23,544 bases of DNA from Thaumasiovibrio sp043421945 (GTDB lineage: Bacteria > Pseudomonadota > Gammaproteobacteria > Enterobacterales > Vibrionaceae), in contig JBHOGO010000076.1 in NCBI GenBank assembly GCA_043421945.1, positions 1 through 23,544 on the forward strand. Reading direction: 5' to 3'. Below the pieces are notes generated by a model. The model searched no databases. It saw only the letters and a list, made by a program, of their open reading frames with translations, and was not told the DNA's origin. Made by a program: the position numbers and the translations under genes. Positions within the stretch are counted from its first letter, which is position 1; each line of letters opens with the position of its first letter. Shown piece after piece: positions 6,877-14,059 of the stretch.

Positions 6877-8280
6877 ATGGACAAACAGCAAAGCAATCAC
6901 TTTGACGCAATTGTCATCGGAAGCGGACCTGGTGGTGAAGGGGCTGCTATGGGGTTAACCAAAGCAGGTTATCACGTCGCCGTTATCGAAAGAGAGAACA
7001 GTGTCGGTGGAGGCTGTACTCACTGGGGGACGATCCCATCCAAAGCACTTAGGCATGCAGTTAGTCGAATCATTGAGTACAACCAGAACCCGCTATTCTC
7101 AAAAAACCAGCCTAGCCTACACAGCACTTTCAGCCAAATCCTAGATCATGCACGTGGTGTCGTTGATAAACAGACCACCATGCGCCAAGGCTTTTACGAC
7201 CGAAACCAATGTACACTTATCTTTGGTGAAGCCCACTTTACCGATAGCCATTCCATTGCCGTCGTCAAACCCGATGGCTCATTGGAGCACTATACTGCTG
7301 ACAAGTTTGTAATTGCGACAGGCTCACGCCCATATCACCCGAAGGATGTCGACTTTGATCAATCTCGTATCTACGACTCAGATACCATATTGCGTCTAAA
7401 ACACGACCCGAGAAACATCATCATTTATGGTGCAGGTGTTATTGGTAGTGAATACGCATCAATCTTTCGAGGCCTCGGAGTTAAAGTCGATCTCATCAAT
7501 ACACGAGATAGACTTCTCTCTTTCCTCGATAACGAAATCAGCGACTCCCTCTCCTATCATCTCTGGAACAACGGTGTGATGATACGAAATGATGAAGCTT
7601 ATGAACGAATAGAAAGCAGTGATGAGGGCGTCACTGTTCACCTTCAATCAGGTAAAAAGATGCGCGCAGATTGCTTGCTCTATGCCAATGGTCGTACTGG
7701 TAATACAGATACCCTAAACCTTGAAGCTGTCGGTTTAATACCAGACTCACGTGGCCAGCTAGCCAAAAATGCCCATTATCAAACAGACATTGATCATATT
7801 TATGCGGTTGGCGATGTGATTGGCTACCCAAGCTTAGCAAGCGCTGCGTATGACCAAGGTCGACATGTCGCTCAAGCCATCTGCCGTGGTGAAAGTCGCC
7901 AGCTCATCGATCACATCCCCACAGGGATCTACACGATCCCAGAAATCAGCTCTGTCGGAAAAACGGAGCAAGAGCTCACCGCAGAAAAGGTTCCGTACGA
8001 AGTTGGTCGAGCTCAATTTAAACACCTTGCTCGTGCTCAAATAGCAGGAATGGATGTCGGTAGTTTAAAGATCCTTTTCCATCGAGAAACAAAACAGATC
8101 TTGGGGATCCACTGCTTTGGTGAGAGAGCGGCGGAAATTATCCACATTGGACAAGCGATTATGGAACAGAAAGGTGAAGGTAATAGCATTGATTACTTTA
8201 TCAATACAACCTTCAACTACCCGACGATGGCTGAAGCCTACCGTGTGGCAGCGCTAAATGGGCTGAATCGACTTTTCTAA
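6877..8280 (+). CDS. sthA: Soluble pyridine nucleotide transhydrogenase
   Basis: SthA (UdhA) moves hydride between NADPH and NAD+ in the cytoplasm, mainly to use up excess NADPH. The 467-residue flavoprotein has the FAD dinucleotide fold IGSGPGGEG (14-22), the NAD(P) fold IYGAGVIGSEYAS, the FAD motif YAVGDVIGYPSLASAAYDQGR and the C-terminal dimerisation domain ending NGLNRLF. In the position of the redox disulfide, GGGCTHWGT keeps Cys47 but has Thr52 in place of the second Cys. This is typical of SthA and separates it from lipoamide dehydrogenase and glutathione reductase. AAGGG stands about seven bases before the ATG. It diverges from fabR, as in E. coli. Confidence 0.97.
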   Translation: MDKQQSNHFDAIVIGSGPGGEGAAMGLTKAGYHVAVIERENSVGGGCTHWGTIPSKALRHAVSRIIEYNQNPLFSKNQPSLHSTFSQILDHARGVVDKQTTMRQGFYDRNQCTLIFGEAHFTDSHSIAVVKPDGSLEHYTADKFVIATGSRPYHPKDVDFDQSRIYDSDTILRLKHDPRNIIIYGAGVIGSEYASIFRGLGVKVDLINTRDRLLSFLDNEISDSLSYHLWNNGVMIRNDEAYERIESSDEGVTVHLQSGKKMRADCLLYANGRTGNTDTLNLEAVGLIPDSRGQLAKNAHYQTDIDHIYAVGDVIGYPSLASAAYDQGRHVAQAICRGESRQLIDHIPTGIYTIPEISSVGKTEQELTAEKVPYEVGRAQFKHLARAQIAGMDVGSLKILFHRETKQILGIHCFGERAAEIIHIGQAIMEQKGEGNSIDYFINTTFNYPTMAEAYRVAALNGLNRLF

Positions 8281-8387
8281 ACCTCATTATTGTCTCTTTG
8301 CCTTACCTAATGACCTAAGTTTTCCTTAGTGGCGTTAAGTTGCGAGGACAATACATCACTTAGATAAGCCCTACATAAACTTAAAAC

Positions 8388-8418
8388 AAAGAAGGGGGCC
8401 ACCATAGCCCCCTTCTTT
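8388..8418 (-). terminator. Terminator between convergent sthA and ubiA
   Basis: A 12-base perfect stem (8388-8399 with 8407-8418; core GGGGGC/GCCCCC) with a 7-base loop lies between the two gene ends. On the minus strand it is followed by TTTGTTTTAAG, so it suits ubiA best. On the plus strand the T-tract is short, though it may serve sthA too. Confidence 0.8.
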
Positions 8419-8455
8419 CAATACGATGCAGCTGTTAGCTGTGTAGCGTACTGCG

Positions 8456-9304
8456 CTAAACCACACTCAGCAATAAGCCACCAAAAATGACCATTCCGAC
8501 ATAGTTATTATTCAGAAAAGCCTGAAAACAGAGATCTCTTTCACGATGACGAATAAGGTGTTGCTGGTATACGAACAGGCCCGCAGCGGCTAATAAGCCC
8601 CAGTAAAACATAGAACCCAGTGTCAGCAATTCACCAAGCCACATCAAAATAGCCAGCGTCCCTAACTGTAGAGCAGCCACAATACGTTTATCCCAGCGCC
8701 CGAATAGAACCGCCGTCGACTTAATGCCAATTTTTACATCATCATCGCGGTCAACCATCGCATAAAGCGTATCGTATGCCACCGTCCATAAAATATTGGC
8801 TAAAAACAGCACCCATGCTTCTATCGGAAGCGCATTAGCTTGCGCAGCGAATGCCATCGGAATAGACCAACCAAACGCCATCCCAAGCACTAATTGAGGG
8901 AGGTGGGTTAGCCGCTTCATAAACGGATAAGCCGTCGCTAAAAGTAAACCTGCAAAAGAGAGCTGAATAGTGAGGCTATTCATCGTAAGAACCAGTAAAA
9001 AAGCGGTCAACGCTAAGATAGTAAAAAGCAACAACGCCTCTTTTTCGGAGACTTTTCCTGATGGGAGAGGTCGTAACTTCGTACGCTTAACATGACCATC
9101 TAAATGGCGATCGGCATAGTCATTGATCACACATCCGGCCGAGCGCATTAAAAAAACACCGAGTACAAATACAAATATGACATAGGCATCAGGCCATCCA
9201 TCTGCCGCAATCAACAATGCCCACAATGTAGGCCATAACAATAAAAGACTACCAATCGGTTTATCCATGCGCGTTAATTGCCACAATGCGCGCGCCTTGG
9301 TCAT
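8456..9304 (-). CDS. ubiA: 4-hydroxybenzoate polyprenyltransferase
   Basis: UbiA attaches the polyprenyl chain to 4-hydroxybenzoate, the second step of ubiquinone synthesis, in the inner membrane. The protein (282 residues from this start) has many membrane helices and both aspartate-rich prenyl-diphosphate motifs: NDYADRHLDGHVKRTKLRPL near the N-terminal third and YDTLYAMVDRDDD in the middle. The C-terminal FLNNNYVGMVIFGGLLL also fits E. coli UbiA. A GTG at 9310 gives two more residues and also has a Shine-Dalgarno (AGGAG); the ATG at 9304, with AAGGA about nine bases before it, is preferred but not certain. It follows ubiC by a few bases, so they form an operon. Confidence 0.95.
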   Translation of the reverse strand: MTKARALWQLTRMDKPIGSLLLLWPTLWALLIAADGWPDAYVIFVFVLGVFLMRSAGCVINDYADRHLDGHVKRTKLRPLPSGKVSEKEALLLFTILALTAFLLVLTMNSLTIQLSFAGLLLATAYPFMKRLTHLPQLVLGMAFGWSIPMAFAAQANALPIEAWVLFLANILWTVAYDTLYAMVDRDDDVKIGIKSTAVLFGRWDKRIVAALQLGTLAILMWLGELLTLGSMFYWGLLAAAGLFVYQQHLIRHRERDLCFQAFLNNNYVGMVIFGGLLLSVV

Positions 9305-9316
9305 TTCCACGTATCC

Positions 9317-9838
9317 TTACTCCTGATATAACGGTGCATCGGCCAAAAAGACTTCCGATACCAACATCGGTTTTTCATTGAGCCACAGCCTAGAACGTCG
9401 TGCCCATAGTCCATCACCGACCTGCGACACAACAACAGCATCACGACGAGCTTGCGCATCTTGAAAAACACGCAGCCCAAGGGGCATATCACCCAATTGT
9501 GCCAAGTCTTTCTCTTCGCCTGTTAACGTAGAGAAAGGGATCAATGTGCGCCCCAATAACCAAGGCACGCCATCCCCCTTCAAAACAACCTTACGAACTA
9601 AGCATCCTGATGTACCGAGTAATGCCTGCTCTTCCGGCGACAAACTGTCAACGTCAACATTCACTTGTTCGACTAAATCGACGGTTAGCTTGGCACAATG
9701 CTGTTGAAAGCGTCGTGATAGTGATGTCATATCAAGCAGCCAATTAGACACTGGGCAAGACCGTTGTTCTAACACCGCTGGCGAGGACCACACAACCTGC
9801 TCTAATAGAGGCTTATACAACCGTTTGAATTCCGACAT
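9317..9838 (-). CDS. ubiC: Chorismate pyruvate-lyase
   Basis: UbiC splits chorismate into 4-hydroxybenzoate and pyruvate, the first committed step of ubiquinone synthesis. The 173-residue soluble protein keeps the active-site residues: Arg82 in CLVRKVVL, the DMPLGL loop (117-122) and Glu162 in LVSEVFL, matching E. coli Arg76, Leu114 and Glu155 with a small offset. WARRSRLWL is another family signature. GGAAAG directly precedes the ATG. It heads the ubiC-ubiA operon and diverges from a FliL-like gene. An inverted repeat 17 bases upstream of its start (9855-9884) could regulate it. Confidence 0.95.
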   Translation of the reverse strand: MSEFKRLYKPLLEQVVWSSPAVLEQRSCPVSNWLLDMTSLSRRFQQHCAKLTVDLVEQVNVDVDSLSPEEQALLGTSGCLVRKVVLKGDGVPWLLGRTLIPFSTLTGEEKDLAQLGDMPLGLRVFQDAQARRDAVVVSQVGDGLWARRSRLWLNEKPMLVSEVFLADAPLYQE

Positions 9839-9854
9839 CTTTCCATGTTTAGTT

Positions 9855-9884
9855 CTACCAATAAGTTTGACAAAATGTTGGTAG
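9855..9884. repeat. Inverted repeat in the ubiC / FliL-like gene divergent promoter region
   Basis: Seven-base perfect arms CTACCAA (9855-9861) and TTGGTAG (9878-9884) are separated by 16 bases. The match extends to eight of nine bases (CTACCAATA against CTACCAACA). The spacer holds the -35 box of the plus-strand promoter, so a bound protein would block that promoter, and it lies just before the ubiC start. I do not recognise the regulator. Confidence 0.55.
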
Positions 9885-9895
9885 AGACTGATTAT
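9867..9895 (+). promoter_or_regulatory. Putative sigma-70 promoter of the FliL-like gene
   Basis: A consensus -35 box TTGACA (9867-9872) is followed after 17 bases by GATTAT (9890-9895), which matches the -10 consensus at four of six positions. It points at the gene starting near 10007. Confidence 0.45.
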
Positions 9896-10006
9896 TTAAT
9901 TACCATAAAGGATAGCTATTGTAGCAAGCCGAAGCTGCCACGAATATTATTGCGATCGCGAGATTCGGTCATCTTACGCGGTTTTTATCAAAAATGGATA
10001 CCCACG

Positions 10007-10429
10007 ATGCCCCAACGCACAATGAATCACCTGATTTTCATGCTACTCACACTGTTTCTTCTTTCGTTCCCAGTGAGCGCCGATGAAGAAACTGAAGAAG
10101 CAGCGCCGCAATATTCCTATTACACACTCTCGCCTGATATCACGACGAATTACGTAACGCAGGGCAAAAAGCTTGGCTATCTACGTCTTCAAATTGATCT
10201 CATGGTGGTTGACCCGAGCTTAATTGAAATACTAGAGCACCACGATCCACTGATTCGCAACACTCTTATTGATATCATCGGTATGGAAGGAGAGACCACC
10301 ATCAAGTCGCTTGCTGGGAGGGAAGAGATTCGATTGACCAGCCTCGATAAGATCAACGAATTGCTGCTCGCTGAAACGGGACAAAAAGTGATCACCGAGC
10401 TGCTCTTTACGAAATATCTATACCAATAG
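10007..10429 (+). CDS. FliL-like secreted or membrane-anchored protein
   Basis: The 140-residue protein has a hydrophobic N-terminus (about residues 8-22) ending VSA-DE, which looks like a cleavable signal peptide, then an acidic linker (26-33). A domain of FliL type follows (about 55-140), with GYLRLQIDLMVVDP, HHDPLIRNTLIDIIG and the terminal VITELLFTKYLYQ pattern. FliL proteins sit beside the flagellar stator. No flagellar gene lies nearby, so this is probably a stand-alone FliL-family protein rather than the flagellar one. The frame is open from 9845, but the extra residues are not family-like and include the promoter. ATG codons at 10007 and 10022 are both possible; neither has a strong Shine-Dalgarno. 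Its terminator overlaps the end of glpG. Confidence 0.75.
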   Translation: MPQRTMNHLIFMLLTLFLLSFPVSADEETEEAAPQYSYYTLSPDITTNYVTQGKKLGYLRLQIDLMVVDPSLIEILEHHDPLIRNTLIDIIGMEGETTIKSLAGREEIRLTSLDKINELLLAETGQKVITELLFTKYLYQ

Positions 10430-10460
10430 CATCGCAAAGCTCGGCATCGGGGTCATAATC

Positions 10461-10482
10461 GCGCCTAAGCTAGGCGCTTTTG
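10461..10482 (+). terminator. Terminator of the FliL-like gene, overlapping the glpG stop codon
   Basis: A 7-base stem (GCGCCTA 10461-10467, TAGGCGC 10471-10477) with a 3-base loop is followed by TTTT on the plus strand. The right arm covers the stop codon of glpG, which reads on the other strand. Confidence 0.75.
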
Positions 10483-11315
10483 ACCTTGCTCGGCCTCAAA
10501 CTATCCAGCCATGCAATGAGACATCCAACAACCAGACCAATCACATGTGCTGTATTAGCAATACTCACAATCGGCTGAATAAAGCAGATAACAAGCCAAA
10601 CCAGCATCGAGGTTGCGTAAGCATTGGGTAATGAAACACCTCTATCCGGAGAGAGCTTTCCGATACACCAACAGTACCCCATTAATGCATAGACGACACC
10701 GGATAAACCACCGAAATTAGCACCGCTCACCACATACTGCCCAATACCAGATAGTGCCGCTGACAGTACAAACAACGAAATAAGAATACCACTACCAAGT
10801 GTCTTCTCTATTTGCCCGCCTAGCAGCCACCACCATAAACAGTTAAATGCGATATGAACAATTGAGAAGTGTAAAAAGGCATGTGTCACCCAACGCCAAA
10901 CTTCGCCAAACTGGGATGCATCGATAGGGAAATGCAACGATACAAACAGTGGTTGCTGATAGCCTAACCCCCAAAATAGATACACACCGGCACACACCAT
11001 CAAAATCAACAGCGTAAATGGGCCAGCTCCCTGCTTAACGAGATTTAACAAGCTCGGCGCTGAAAAACGAAAAGAACTCGTGCGCGTATCTGCCATATCC
11101 CAAGATGCCGCTTTATATCGTTCATGTGCAGGCTCAGATAAAAACCGCTTCAACTCTGCTTCAATCTCTAATCGTTGCTCGTCATGAACAACCCACATTG
11201 AGATATGATGACTTTCAGGCTCCGCCTTCAGTAAAACCTTAAGCTGCCGGCTATCGCAGTAATCCACAAAGGCCTGAGCCAATCGACCATTATCCAAAAT
11301 AAACAGTTTATGCAT
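10470..11315 (-). CDS. glpG: Rhomboid intramembrane serine protease
   Basis: GlpG cuts membrane proteins inside the lipid bilayer. The 281-residue protein has a cytoplasmic N-terminal domain (about 1-90) and six membrane helices. The catalytic dyad is Ser205 in GGLSGVVYALMG and His257 in NTAHVIGLVVG. The oxyanion-site residues His154 and Asn158 are in VTHAFLHFSIVHIAFN. All match E. coli GlpG (Ser201, His254, His150, Asn154) with an offset of three to four. GGAGG stands four bases before the ATG. It lies 114 bases downstream of glpE, as in the E. coli glpEGR operon, with no glpR here. A perfect TATAAT on the minus strand at 11373-11368 and a small hairpin (11338-11358) in the gap may give it its own promoter and leader. 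Confidence 0.96.
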   Translation of the reverse strand: MHKLFILDNGRLAQAFVDYCDSRQLKVLLKAEPESHHISMWVVHDEQRLEIEAELKRFLSEPAHERYKAASWDMADTRTSSFRFSAPSLLNLVKQGAGPFTLLILMVCAGVYLFWGLGYQQPLFVSLHFPIDASQFGEVWRWVTHAFLHFSIVHIAFNCLWWWLLGGQIEKTLGSGILISLFVLSAALSGIGQYVVSGANFGGLSGVVYALMGYCWCIGKLSPDRGVSLPNAYATSMLVWLVICFIQPIVSIANTAHVIGLVVGCLIAWLDSLRPSKVKSA

Positions 11316-11429
11316 CAGTCCTCCACAAGCATTAAAGAGGCATACTTAAAAGATGCCTAACGTCGCTATTATATCCATCTCGCCATGACGATAACTACCT
11401 CATCAAAAGCGATAAATAACAAACGAACC

Positions 11430-11753
11430 TTACGCTAAACTGACGACAGGCATATTCTGACGCTGCCAAGCTTCAAAGCCACCATCAATACTATAAACGT
11501 CTTCGAAGCCTTGATTAAAAAGGTACTGTGCCGCTCCTTGGCTACTGACACCGTGATAGCACATCACTAAAATTGGCGTATCAAAGTCATGTTCATTCAT
11601 AAATTGTCCCATGGTATCATTCGTTAAATGAATAGCATCTTTAGGGTGTGATAGCGCATAAGACTGAGGATCACGAATATCAACAATCACCCCCTCTTCA
11701 TTTATCGCCTTCTCTTGGGCCCCTTGCACATCAATATGCTGAAATTGTTCCAT
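11430..11753 (-). CDS. glpE: Thiosulfate sulfurtransferase (single-domain rhodanese)
   Basis: GlpE transfers sulfane sulfur from thiosulfate to cyanide or thiol acceptors in the cytoplasm. The 107-residue protein is one rhodanese domain with the catalytic Cys65 in VMCYHGVSSQG, exactly the E. coli position, and the VIVDIRDPQSYALSH and GGFEAWQ motifs. The length matches the family. GAGGAAG precedes the ATG by a few bases. It lies upstream of glpG on the same strand. Two small inverted repeats lie in its leader (11778-11801 and 11805-11825). Confidence 0.95.
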   Translation of the reverse strand: MEQFQHIDVQGAQEKAINEEGVIVDIRDPQSYALSHPKDAIHLTNDTMGQFMNEHDFDTPILVMCYHGVSSQGAAQYLFNQGFEDVYSIDGGFEAWQRQNMPVVSLA

Positions 11754-12163
11754 AGCTTCCTCTACTTTCTCTTATTATGAGTAAAAATGTTACCTTACTC
11801 AGTGTACCTGAAAGGCTCTCAGGTATCCCGATACTGACTGTAGGGGCTTAGTGGTCGAACTTTCACCGTTTGTGGAAAAGCCTGTGGATTGCGTTGATAA
11901 AGTGCCTCTATGACTTTGGATCCACTATATATTGTGTTGATCATTTATATTCTGTGGATAAGTCTGTTAGTGGATATATTGACATGAACGCTGGAGCAAG
12001 CAATCACGCCTGTTAACTCCATTTCCCCAACTGTTTACAACTATTTGAATGCATTGATCTTATTTTGATCGTTTCCTGCTCGATCACGCTATTGATCTAT
12101 CTTTTTTTAGGCACAAAAAAACCGGCCATTAGCCGGTTTCTTTTCTGAGTGTAAATCAAAGCG
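11754..12163. other. 410-base gene-free region with DnaA-box-like sites and a GATC cluster
   Basis: No credible gene is present. From left to right it holds the glpE Shine-Dalgarno, two small inverted repeats (11778-11825), and four DnaA-box-like 9-mers in one orientation: TGTGGAAAA (11871), TGTGGATTG (11883), TGTGGATAA (11953, perfect consensus) and AGTGGATAT (11969). Six GATC sites lie at 11919, 11939, 12056, 12067, 12082 and 12094, the last four within 42 bases. Two of them start oriC 13-mer-like stretches, GATCTTATTTTGA (12056) and GATCTATCTTTTT (12094). The rpoH terminator closes it. This resembles replication-origin or DnaA-control elements, but the origin genes (mioC, mnmG, dnaA) are not adjacent. 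Confidence 0.5.
12112..12145 (-). terminator. Rho-independent terminator of rpoH
   Basis: An 8-base stem (AAACCGGC 12119-12126, GCCGGTTT 12132-12139) with a 5-base loop continues into a T-run on the minus strand (complement of the A-run before 12121). It lies 19 bases after the rpoH stop. Confidence 0.9.
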
Positions 12164-13024
12164 TTATAGGGTATCTCCGACCGCAAGCTTCAATTTCTTC
12201 ATCGCATTCTTCTCTAGCTGACGGATCCGCTCGGCAGACACACTGTATTGATCAGCAAGATCTTGTAGGGTTGCTTTGTTTTCATCAAGCCATCGAGCAC
12301 GAACAATATGCTGACTACGATCATCGAGTGTCGACATCGCCGTTGCGAGTCGATTAGAAGCATGATTTTCCCAGTTACTCTCTTCATAACCAAGTGCGAC
12401 ATCTGAGCTTTTATCTTCAAGATAAAAAACAGGCGCAGTATAAGCGCTATCACTTTCGTCATCTTCATTGGGAGCTTCGAAGGTGGCATCTTGTGCGGCG
12501 AGACGCGCTTCCATTTCAACGACTTCAGAAGCATCGACACCAAGCTGATCAGCAACCATATTCACTTCATCGTGGCTGAACCAACCTAAACGTTTCTTTG
12601 CCTTACGTAGGTTAAAGAACAGTTTACGCTGTGCTTTCGTTGTCGCGACTTTGACAATACGCCAATTACGCAACACATACTCGTGAATTTCCGCTTTAAT
12701 CCAATGAACGGCGAATGAAACCAGTCTAACACCAACTTCTGGGTTAAAACGCTTCACTGCCTTCATCAGACCAATGTTGCCTTCTTGAATAAGATCAGAG
12801 ATCGGCAAACCATAGCCAGAATAACCCCTTGCTACATGCACAACAAAACGCAAGTGAGACATGATCAGCCCTTTAGCTGCATCAATTTCACCTTCATAGT
12901 GCAGACGTTCCGCCAAACTACGCTCTTCTTCTGCGGAAAGCATTGGATGACGATTCACTGATTGAATATAGCCATCTAGGCTGTCTGCAGAGACAGCAGT
13001 CATTGGATACATCTTTTGTGTCAT
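12164..13024 (-). CDS. rpoH: Heat-shock sigma factor sigma-32
   Basis: RpoH directs RNA polymerase to chaperone and protease promoters after heat or protein-folding stress. The 286-residue protein has region 1.2/2 with DLIQEGNIGLMKAV (77-90), the recognition segment FNPEVGVRLVSFAVHWIKAE, and the diagnostic RpoH box QRKLFFNLR (132-140). Region 4 has the helix-turn-helix YSVSAERIRQLEKNAMKKL near the C-terminus. Length and sequence closely match E. coli RpoH (284 residues). AGGT stands about six bases before the ATG at 13024. It follows ftsX by 123 bases, enough for its own promoters; in E. coli rpoH also has its own promoters and an mRNA thermosensor, which I cannot evaluate here by eye. Confidence 0.98.
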   Translation of the reverse strand: MTQKMYPMTAVSADSLDGYIQSVNRHPMLSAEEERSLAERLHYEGEIDAAKGLIMSHLRFVVHVARGYSGYGLPISDLIQEGNIGLMKAVKRFNPEVGVRLVSFAVHWIKAEIHEYVLRNWRIVKVATTKAQRKLFFNLRKAKKRLGWFSHDEVNMVADQLGVDASEVVEMEARLAAQDATFEAPNEDDESDSAYTAPVFYLEDKSSDVALGYEESNWENHASNRLATAMSTLDDRSQHIVRARWLDENKATLQDLADQYSVSAERIRQLEKNAMKKLKLAVGDTL

Positions 13025-13078
13025 TGAAACCTCGTTTGTCGATTAATCTCAAGTCAAGACGATAAAAATAAGCGTGAA

Positions 13079-13107
13079 ATATGAACATTGTATGAACATA
13101 ATTTCAA
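13079..13107 (-). promoter_or_regulatory. Putative rpoH promoter with a tandem repeat in its spacer
   Basis: On the minus strand TTGAAA (13107-13102) and TCATAT (13084-13079) are 17 bases apart. The -35 matches five of six and the -10 three of six. Two copies of TATGAACAT (plus-strand reading, 13080-13088 and 13091-13099) lie in the spacer and -10 box at an 11-base period, so they face the same side of the helix. Confidence 0.3.
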
Positions 13108-13147
13108 CTCGATTGGCAATCATACCCAAACAATAGACAAAAAAACA

Positions 13148-14059
13148 CTATACAGGTTCAATTTCTCGCAAATGGCGTTGAGCAGAAAGTTGTGCCGCTG
13201 CGATACCGACAAGCATGGCAGAGCCAAACAGTAATCCTGTTTCTTCAAAGCCCATTCCACTCAAACGGAAAACAGTGCCATATAAATCAGAAAGTTCAAC
13301 CACGCTCTGATCGACCATCACTGTCACTGCTGCAGTCATGATCCACGCAAGTAGTGCTCCAAACGCACCATACCAAATACCACTATATAAATAGGGACGA
13401 AGAATATCTCGATCCGTAGCACCAACTAGCTTCATGACTTGAATTCGTGCTTTTTCGTGTAAGACCTGCAAGCGCAATGAACTGCCAATTACCAGGAAAA
13501 CCACTAAGAGCATAAGACACGAAAATGTGATGGCCAGCTGAAGCAGCAACGTTTTAATAGCAGCAAAGCGCTCTATCCAATCACTATCCATACGCACATC
13601 TTCTACATTTGTCTCTGATGATAGGCGCTGCGCTAAAATAACAACATCATCAAGCAAGTCAGAAATAGGCTCAACCACCATCACACCCGGTAATGGATTA
13701 CTGTCTAAAAGCGGTAATGCTTCTGCAAATCCTTGGTACTGGTAAAATTCGTTAAGCCCTTCATCGGGAGAAACATAGTTGACGCTATCAACTCCAGGCC
13801 ATGAACGCCACTCTGTTAAAAGTATGTCTCGTTCACTATCACTCGGTACATCAGAAAGATACACCGTCAATTGCGATGAGGTTGGGATAGACTCACTCAG
13901 CACCAATATATTTTTCGATAATAGATAGAAGCAACTTGGAAGCGTTAAAGCAAACGCGATAACCATCACGGTCAAAATGTTACCAAGAGGTTTATTACCG
14001 AGGCGTTGAAATGCACTGCGCGCATCATTGCGATGACGCATAAAGAGATTAACCGCCAT
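13148..14059 (-). CDS. ftsX: Cell-division membrane protein FtsX
   Basis: FtsX is the membrane half of the FtsEX complex, which uses ATP hydrolysis by FtsE to activate peptidoglycan hydrolases at the septum. From the ATG at 14059 the protein has 303 residues. It has a first membrane helix near residues 25-50, a large periplasmic domain, then three helices in the C-terminal half with the family segment LVGATDRDILRPYLYSG. A GTG start at 14071 is possible, but GAGG stands six bases before the ATG at 14059, so that is chosen. It overlaps the end of ftsE by 11 bases, a sign of translational coupling. Confidence 0.95.
   Translation of the reverse strand: MAVNLFMRHRNDARSAFQRLGNKPLGNILTVMVIAFALTLPSCFYLLSKNILVLSESIPTSSQLTVYLSDVPSDSERDILLTEWRSWPGVDSVNYVSPDEGLNEFYQYQGFAEALPLLDSNPLPGVMVVEPISDLLDDVVILAQRLSSETNVEDVRMDSDWIERFAAIKTLLLQLAITFSCLMLLVVFLVIGSSLRLQVLHEKARIQVMKLVGATDRDILRPYLYSGIWYGAFGALLAWIMTAAVTVMVDQSVVELSDLYGTVFRLSGMGFEETGLLFGSAMLVGIAAAQLSAQRHLREIEPV

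Noticed and set aside
11754..12163. The main chromosomal replication origin
   Set aside because: DnaA boxes and GATC sites resemble oriC, but mioC, mnmG and dnaA are not adjacent, only one box is perfect, and the order of 13-mers and boxes is reversed. It is kept as an unusual cluster, not called an origin.
12214..12579. Alternative frames inside rpoH on both strands
   Set aside because: They overlap the unmistakable RpoH coding sequence and have no family features.
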